Notes under the pieces: model-generated
Told to the model about the DNA's origin: nothing
Databases searched by the model: none
Seen by the model: the letters and a program-made list of their open reading frames with translations, nothing else
Position numbers and translations under genes: made by a program
Assembly: GCF_000591055.1 (NCBI RefSeq)
Contig: NC_020388.1
Location: 1,240,001-1,304,000 of the forward strand
Direction of reading: 5' to 3'
Length of the DNA: 64,000 nt
Source: Natronomonas moolapensis 8.8.11
GTDB taxonomy: Archaea; Halobacteriota; Halobacteria; Halobacteriales; Haloarculaceae
Shown here: positions 60,030-64,000 of the stretch, one piece after another
Numbering within the stretch: position 1 is the first letter of the stretch
How the letters are laid out: each line of letters begins with the position of its first letter

Positions 60030-60506
60030 TCAGCGTGGCTCCCGGTCCGGCCCCGGATACGATCCCTCGAAAGCGAGTTCGTACAGCGCCGCCGGGTCGA
60101 CGACCGCGAGAAACGCCTCGGGCGATCGGACGCTGACCTCGAAGTGGTCGCGCAGCGTGGCGCCGGCCTCGGCGCTCCGGAGGCGCTCGTCGAACGTGAC
60201 GATCTGGGAGGCGTTCCCGCGATAGGCGGCCGCGAGCACCGGCCGGTCGTCGGGGGGCTGTTCGACGACGACGGCGAGGTCGTCGACCGCCGCGCGCCAC
60301 TCGTCGGCCAGCGCCCGGTCGGCGAGTGACTCGACGACGCCCCGCGTCGCCTCAAGCAGCGGCTCGGTCGCGACCAACTCGAGCCAAGAGTGCGATCTGA
60401 GCACGTCCATCGTGTCCCTGGCCGCGCCGCCGACGAGGAGGTCGGCCGCGAGTACGTCTGCGTCGGCGACAACGCGGGTCGGGTCGGGTGCGTGGCGCTC
60501 ACTCAC
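60030..60506 (-). CDS. PIN-like domain protein
   Basis: This 158-residue protein begins with RVVADADVLAADLLVGGAAR, the first strand and acidic pair of a PIN-like nuclease fold. A second acidic segment ADEWRAAVDDL lies near 88, and QIVTFDERLRS near 123 fits the last acidic strand. PIN proteins cut RNA; many are toxins. It starts with GTG and overlaps the small gene 60499-60594 by eight bases. The family may be a stand-alone PIN rather than VapC, since the usual VapB-type antitoxin is missing. Confidence 0.7.
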   Translation of the reverse strand: MSERHAPDPTRVVADADVLAADLLVGGAARDTMDVLRSHSWLELVATEPLLEATRGVVESLADRALADEWRAAVDDLAVVVEQPPDDRPVLAAAYRGNASQIVTFDERLRSAEAGATLRDHFEVSVRSPEAFLAVVDPAALYELAFEGSYPGPDREPR

Positions 60507-60594
60507 GCTCGCGACGCCCCCGGAGGGCCGCCCCTATCGCGTCGGTCTCGACCTCGTACGCCTCGGCCCGCTCGAACAGGTCGGCCCATGGCAT
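60499..60594 (-). CDS. 31-residue protein overlapping the PIN-like gene
   Basis: The frame from ATG 60594 to TGA 60499 encodes MPWADLFERAEAYEVET and a helical, charged tail ending GRRERE. It overlaps the PIN-like gene by eight bases (GTGAGTGAGC), which suggests coupling. The motif WADLFERAEAYEV could be an amphipathic helix that binds the PIN domain. I have seen similar short frames before such genes in haloarchaea, but cannot prove it from this sequence. Confidence 0.5.
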   Translation of the reverse strand: MPWADLFERAEAYEVETDAIGAALRGRRERE

Positions 60595-60632
60595 AGTTCC
60601 TCCGAGTCGTCGCTCGGACAAAAGCCTCTCCC

Positions 60633-61727
60633 TCAGGTCCACTGCGATCCCCGCTGTTCGAGTTGCCACCAGGCGATCCCGGCGACGAACGCGACGCCGA
60701 CGTTCGTGAGCACTGCCAGCGCGCCGACCGCGATGACGAACAGCGGCCGGTCCGTCGATCCCAGCGCCACCCTCGCCAGCGAGGCAGCGACGACCACCAA
60801 CAGCACGCCCAAAAGCGCCATCGGAAAGGCGACGAGCAGGCCGGCGACGAGCGCGAGGGCGAAATAAAAGCCCCCGGCGAGGAGGTTCGCCGTCCCCGTC
60901 CGCGCGCCGAAGGCGTGTTTCCCGGCGAGGCCGCCCGAACCGTGACACATCGGGAGCGCCCCGAGTGGCACCGCAACGAGGTTCATAACGCCCATGCTTT
61001 CGGCGAGTCGGTCCGGCGAGACGTCGGCGTCGTAGAGATCCGAGAGGAGCAACGACGTGGCGATGGCGGCGTTGCCGACCGTCATCGCGAGTTGTGCGAG
61101 AACGCCCTCGGCCGCGCCGGCCGACACCGTCGGCCCGCCGGCCGGGAAGACGGCGACTTCGGGGAGCGTCGGTGCCGGCACGCCGACCGAGCCGACGGCC
61201 CAGAGCCCGCCGGCGGCGAGGACCACGAGCGCGACGGCCCGCCGGGAGACGGCGGCGACGGCGAGCGCGAGGACGGCCCCCCCAGCGGCCACCGTGGGGG
61301 ACGTGGCGACGGGATCGAGGGCCGCGACGACGAGCAGGCAGGCGACGGCGAACTGCACGCCCCGAACCACCGGTTCGCCGACGAGGTGGCTGATCGCCGA
61401 CAGCCACCCCCGCCAGCCGGCAACGAGCAACAGCACCCCGGCGAGGAGCCCAGCCGCCACGAGTTCGCCGTGGGAGATCGATCCCGCGACGGCGAGACCG
61501 GCGAGGGCCTTCATCGGCTCGACCGAGAGCGGGACGCCGTAGGCCATCCCCCAGACGGCCTGAAAGACGGCGAACCCGGCCAAGACGTGTGGGAGTGACG
61601 CCGGCGTCAGGAGGCCGAGCGCGACGACCAACGGCAACACCGTAATCGAATCTCCTATCGCACCGGTCGCCTCGCCGATGCCGGACCCAAACCGGTTCCC
61701 GACCCTCTCCCGGTCTAAAACGGACAC
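60633..61727 (-). CDS. MOT1-type molybdate/sulfate transporter
   Basis: This 364-residue protein has ten or more hydrophobic segments. It carries the MOT1 signatures: IGDSITVLPLVVALGLLTPASLPHVL near the N-terminus and ALPMCHGSGGLAGKHAFGARTG near residue 255-277. MOT1 members of the SLC26/SulP superfamily without STAS domain take up molybdate. No molybdenum-cofactor genes lie near. The ATG at 61727 is followed by MSVLDRERVGNRFGSGIGEATGAIGDS, which fits the family start. Confidence 0.88.
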   Translation of the reverse strand: MSVLDRERVGNRFGSGIGEATGAIGDSITVLPLVVALGLLTPASLPHVLAGFAVFQAVWGMAYGVPLSVEPMKALAGLAVAGSISHGELVAAGLLAGVLLLVAGWRGWLSAISHLVGEPVVRGVQFAVACLLVVAALDPVATSPTVAAGGAVLALAVAAVSRRAVALVVLAAGGLWAVGSVGVPAPTLPEVAVFPAGGPTVSAGAAEGVLAQLAMTVGNAAIATSLLLSDLYDADVSPDRLAESMGVMNLVAVPLGALPMCHGSGGLAGKHAFGARTGTANLLAGGFYFALALVAGLLVAFPMALLGVLLVVVAASLARVALGSTDRPLFVIAVGALAVLTNVGVAFVAGIAWWQLEQRGSQWT

Positions 61728-62149
61728 AGTATGTCTTGTACGGGCGTATTATAAGATTCTTTCCCGAGGCAGAATCGATTCAACGGATACGAACGCGAAA
61801 CTATTAATAGTTACTAATCGCGGCTCGGGCGAAAAACGCGAGCGCTGTCGAGCAGTTCGGGACCGAACGTGTTATCGAAGCGATACGCCCCGAAGTCGGA
61901 TCCGGAGCCACACACCCGTCTGACGCGGATCTATACGTGTCGACGCTGTGCCGTCCGATGGGCGCACTCCGATCAGATCGGATTTTCCCCCCATCCTCCC
62001 CACGCGCCCGGTTTTTGTCGGCCGGGACTGGTTTGTCGACGAGCGCCGGTTGGGTCGCCGGCCGCGTCCGTGTTCCGTCCGGCCGCGCCGACCGGCAACG
62101 ACGTACCCGGCGAACGAGGGCTCGAACGCACCCCCGTTCGGCGGGGGTA
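61728..62149. other. Intergenic region with a 12-bp palindrome
   Basis: The region between the MOT1 gene and the TFB-like gene is about 450 bases. It holds a perfect palindrome ACTATTAATAGT at 61800-61811, followed by TTACTAATCG, in an AT-rich part (61741-61820) that also has ATTATAAGATTC at about 61749, likely the MOT1 promoter. The rest is GC-rich. No supported gene is seen. Confidence 0.5.
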
Positions 62150-62158
62150 TTTATATAT
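62150..62158 (+). promoter_or_regulatory. TATA-like element of the TFB-like gene
   Basis: TTTATATATC lies about 27 bases before the ATG at 62181, which fits a leaderless promoter. Confidence 0.5.
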
Positions 62159-62180
62159 CGCGACGCCCCTGGTTGCGAGT

Positions 62181-62489
62181 ATGTACCGCGCGCGCGACCA
62201 CGTCGAGAACGAGCGGTGGCTGGCCGACATCGACGACGCCGCCGAACGCCTCGGGCTGAGCGGCGAGGCGAAATCGCGGGCGACGGACCTGTTTCTCTCG
62301 ACGGTGCCGGGGCCGGATCGCTCGAAGCGGGCGACGGTGGCGGCCAGTCTCTACGCCGGCGCGCTCGTCGCCGGCGAGGGGCGCTCTCAGGCGGCGGTCG
62401 CGGACGCCGTCGGCGTCTCGCGGCTGACCGTCCAGGGGCGATGGAAGGAGCTTCTGGCGGCGGCTGGGCTCGAGCCACCACAGTGGTAG
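62181..62489 (+). CDS. Small TFB-like protein, one cyclin repeat
   Basis: This 102-residue protein resembles one cyclin-fold repeat of transcription factor B: WLADIDDAAERLGLSGEAKSRA, a SKRATVAASLYAGALVAGE helix and a C-terminal helix-turn-helix AAVADAVGVSRLTVQGRWKELL. It lacks the zinc ribbon and B-reader of full TFB, so it cannot recruit polymerase the usual way. It might bind DNA or compete with TFB. Similar short proteins are annotated TFB-family in haloarchaea. It lies 105 bases before aglB on the same strand. Confidence 0.78.
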   Translation: MYRARDHVENERWLADIDDAAERLGLSGEAKSRATDLFLSTVPGPDRSKRATVAASLYAGALVAGEGRSQAAVADAVGVSRLTVQGRWKELLAAAGLEPPQW

Positions 62490-62594
62490 CGGGACGCCCG
62501 GGATGTGGACCGGTGGATCGACGCCCGCCGGGTTCGGCCCCGTCCGAGACCCAATGGAAAAGGCTTATGCGGGTTTTGACAGTGTGTTCGGGCA

Positions 62595-64000
62595 ATGAGT
62601 CAGCGGTTCGAAGCGCTCGAAGAGCGACTCGCGGAGTACGAGTCGCAGATCGATTCCGTCTATCGTCTGTATCACATCCCCGTTCTCGTGGCCCTCATGG
62701 CGTTTATGCTGTGGGTTCGGGTACGCAACTACACGAACCACATCGGCCCGAGTGGCGAACCGCTCTACACCGGCAACGACGGGTACTACCACTACCGGTC
62801 CGTGAACTACGTGCTCGAGCACTACCCGTACACAATGCCGTTCGACCCCTGGACCGGGTTCGACGCCGGGAGACGGGCCGGGCAGTTCGGAACGATTTTC
62901 GATCAGGCGGTGGCGACGGCTGCGCTCGTCGTCGGACTCGGGTCGCCGTCCCAGGAGACGGTCGTCACGGTCACGCTGTTCGCCGCGCCGGTGATCGCGA
63001 CGCTGTGTGCGATTCCGATGTACTACGTGGGCACGCGACTCGGCGGTCGCTTCGGCGGTATCGTCGCCGTGGTCGTCCTCGCGTTGACGCCGGGGTCGTT
63101 CCTCACGCGGAGCGTCGCGGGGTCGTTCGACCACCAGATCGCCGAGGTGTTCTTCTCGCTCGTCGTCCTCGCGGTCGGCATGAAGCTCCTCGCCGTCGCC
63201 CAACGCGAGGCCCCGATCTACGAGTTCGTCCGGACGCGTGAGTTCGAGCTACTCCGTCGGCCGGTCGCGTGGGGGCTCGCTCTCGGCGTCGTGCTCACGT
63301 TGGCCGTGCTCAACTGGCCGCCAGCGATCTTCCTGTTCGGGCTGTTCGGGATTTTCCTCTTTTTTGCCCTCTCGCTCGAGTTCCTCCGGGGACACAGCCC
63401 GGACCACATCGCCATCCCCACGGTCGTCGCGATGGTGACGGCGGCGGTCCTGATCGTCCCCTTCCTGCAGACAACCGGGCTCCAGCCGACCGATTACTCG
63501 ATCGCACACCCCTTGCTCGCGACGGCCGTCGCCGCGGGGACGGCGTTCATGGCCGGGGTGGCCCGACTGTGGGAGCGACAGGAGCTGCCCCGAGCGGCGT
63601 ACCCGTTCGGCGTCGCCGGTGCCGGTCTCGTCGGGGCCGGCGTCCTCGCCGTTGTCTCGCCCGACACGCTCGGCTTCTTCCTCTCGCAACTCGAGCGCGT
63701 CGCCGGGCTCGGAACGACCGACACGGTCGCGACCATCGGCGAAGCGCAGGCTCCGAGGGATCCGCTCGGGCTCTTTTATCGGAACTACGGCCTCGGATTT
63801 TATACGGCGGTTCTGGGCGTGTTGCTCGTCGTGTATCGGGTCGTCTCGCGGACGCGGCCCCGGGCGGACTACCTGCTGATCGCGGTCTACGGGGCGCTCA
63901 TGCTCCTGTTCACCCTGACACAGAACCGCTTCGAGATCCACTTCGTGGTCGCGGTCGCCGCCGCAAACGCCTACGTCGTCGGCTGGATCTACCAGTTCGT
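62595..64000 (+). CDS. aglB: Oligosaccharyltransferase AglB (partial, 3' end outside window)
   Basis: The frame from ATG 62595 is open to the window edge (about 468 residues of a protein that is usually 800-1000). It has a cytoplasmic helix, then a membrane segment (LVALMAFMLWVRV). The first external loop has the GNDGYYHYRSVNYVLEHYP motif (metal-binding Asp). About ten more helices follow, with the second motif SFDHQIAEVFFSLVV and later TIGEAQAP (TIxE-like) and the RNYGLGFYT segment. AglB moves glycan from dolichol phosphate or diphosphate to Asn. It is missing the C-terminal WWDYG domain, which lies beyond the window. Confidence 0.9.
   Translation, partial: MSQRFEALEERLAEYESQIDSVYRLYHIPVLVALMAFMLWVRVRNYTNHIGPSGEPLYTGNDGYYHYRSVNYVLEHYPYTMPFDPWTGFDAGRRAGQFGTIFDQAVATAALVVGLGSPSQETVVTVTLFAAPVIATLCAIPMYYVGTRLGGRFGGIVAVVVLALTPGSFLTRSVAGSFDHQIAEVFFSLVVLAVGMKLLAVAQREAPIYEFVRTREFELLRRPVAWGLALGVVLTLAVLNWPPAIFLFGLFGIFLFFALSLEFLRGHSPDHIAIPTVVAMVTAAVLIVPFLQTTGLQPTDYSIAHPLLATAVAAGTAFMAGVARLWERQELPRAAYPFGVAGAGLVGAGVLAVVSPDTLGFFLSQLERVAGLGTTDTVATIGEAQAPRDPLGLFYRNYGLGFYTAVLGVLLVVYRVVSRTRPRADYLLIAVYGALMLLFTLTQNRFEIHFVVAVAAANAYVVGWIYQF

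Noticed and set aside
1-64000. tRNA or rRNA genes
   Set aside because: Reading the intergenic parts on both strands showed no cloverleaf with a GGTTCGAATCC-type T arm in the right place. A covariance search would be needed to be sure.

Overview
The window is chromosomal DNA from a halophilic archaeon (class Halobacteria). The coding sequence is GC-rich, the predicted proteins are acidic, and genes sit close together with ATGA/GTGA overlaps. Many genes are leaderless, with a TATA-like element about 25-30 bases before the start codon. The gene content is archaeal: aIF1A, aIF2-alpha, L44e, S27e, Nop10, archaeal DnaG, a CDC48-type AAA ATPase, Elp3, a TFB-like factor, AglB and geranylgeranyl reductase. 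I cannot name the genus. No rRNA, tRNA or CRISPR was found.

Layout. 1-14.8 kb is mostly housekeeping and metabolism: phosphoglycolate phosphatase, aIF1A, YchF, a cytochrome P450, an orphan 2-oxoacid dehydrogenase E1-alpha, Elp3, a RecJ/S1/OB-fold protein, MutY, TenA and a GDT1-type cation exchanger. 14.9-23.6 kb is a copper-maturation island: a winged-helix regulator and NosL on one strand face a six-gene nosDFY-nosDFY operon, with no nosZ in view. 24-32.9 kb holds a TRAM protein, a PiT transporter, a membrane protein with a strict four-residue Val repeat, UspA, a phosphoesterase, archaetidylserine decarboxylase and a CDC48-type ATPase. 32.9-34.7 kb looks like an acquired patch: a transposon-end remnant followed by a histidine kinase of lower GC. 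34.8-44.7 kb has peptidases, thioredoxin, geranylgeranyl reductase, a broken MFS transporter, an aldo/keto reductase, a NAD-kinase-like protein and a second sensor kinase with a degenerate receiver.

44.8-49.3 kb is the most interesting region. It holds two cis-prenyltransferase paralogues with complementary motif losses, plus a UPF0104 membrane protein and a DUF92/TMEM19 protein. One paralogue keeps the catalytic D-G-N-R loop but lacks the C-terminal R-x-G; the other lacks the loop but ends in R-F-G-R. This is the split seen in eukaryotic DHDDS/NgBR heteromers and suggests a heteromeric archaeal polyprenyl-diphosphate synthase. The window ends at 62.6-64 kb in aglB, whose protein uses the dolichol-type lipid such an enzyme would make.

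49.3-60 kb contains DnaG, PspA, a second transposon-end remnant with an 84-base hairpin, the conserved L44e-S27e-aIF2alpha-Nop10-PAC2 operon, DapD, the glyoxylate-shunt pair (isocitrate lyase and malate synthase) and an ITPase. 60-62.5 kb has a PIN-like protein with a 31-residue overlapping partner, a MOT1-type oxyanion transporter and a one-cyclin TFB-like protein.
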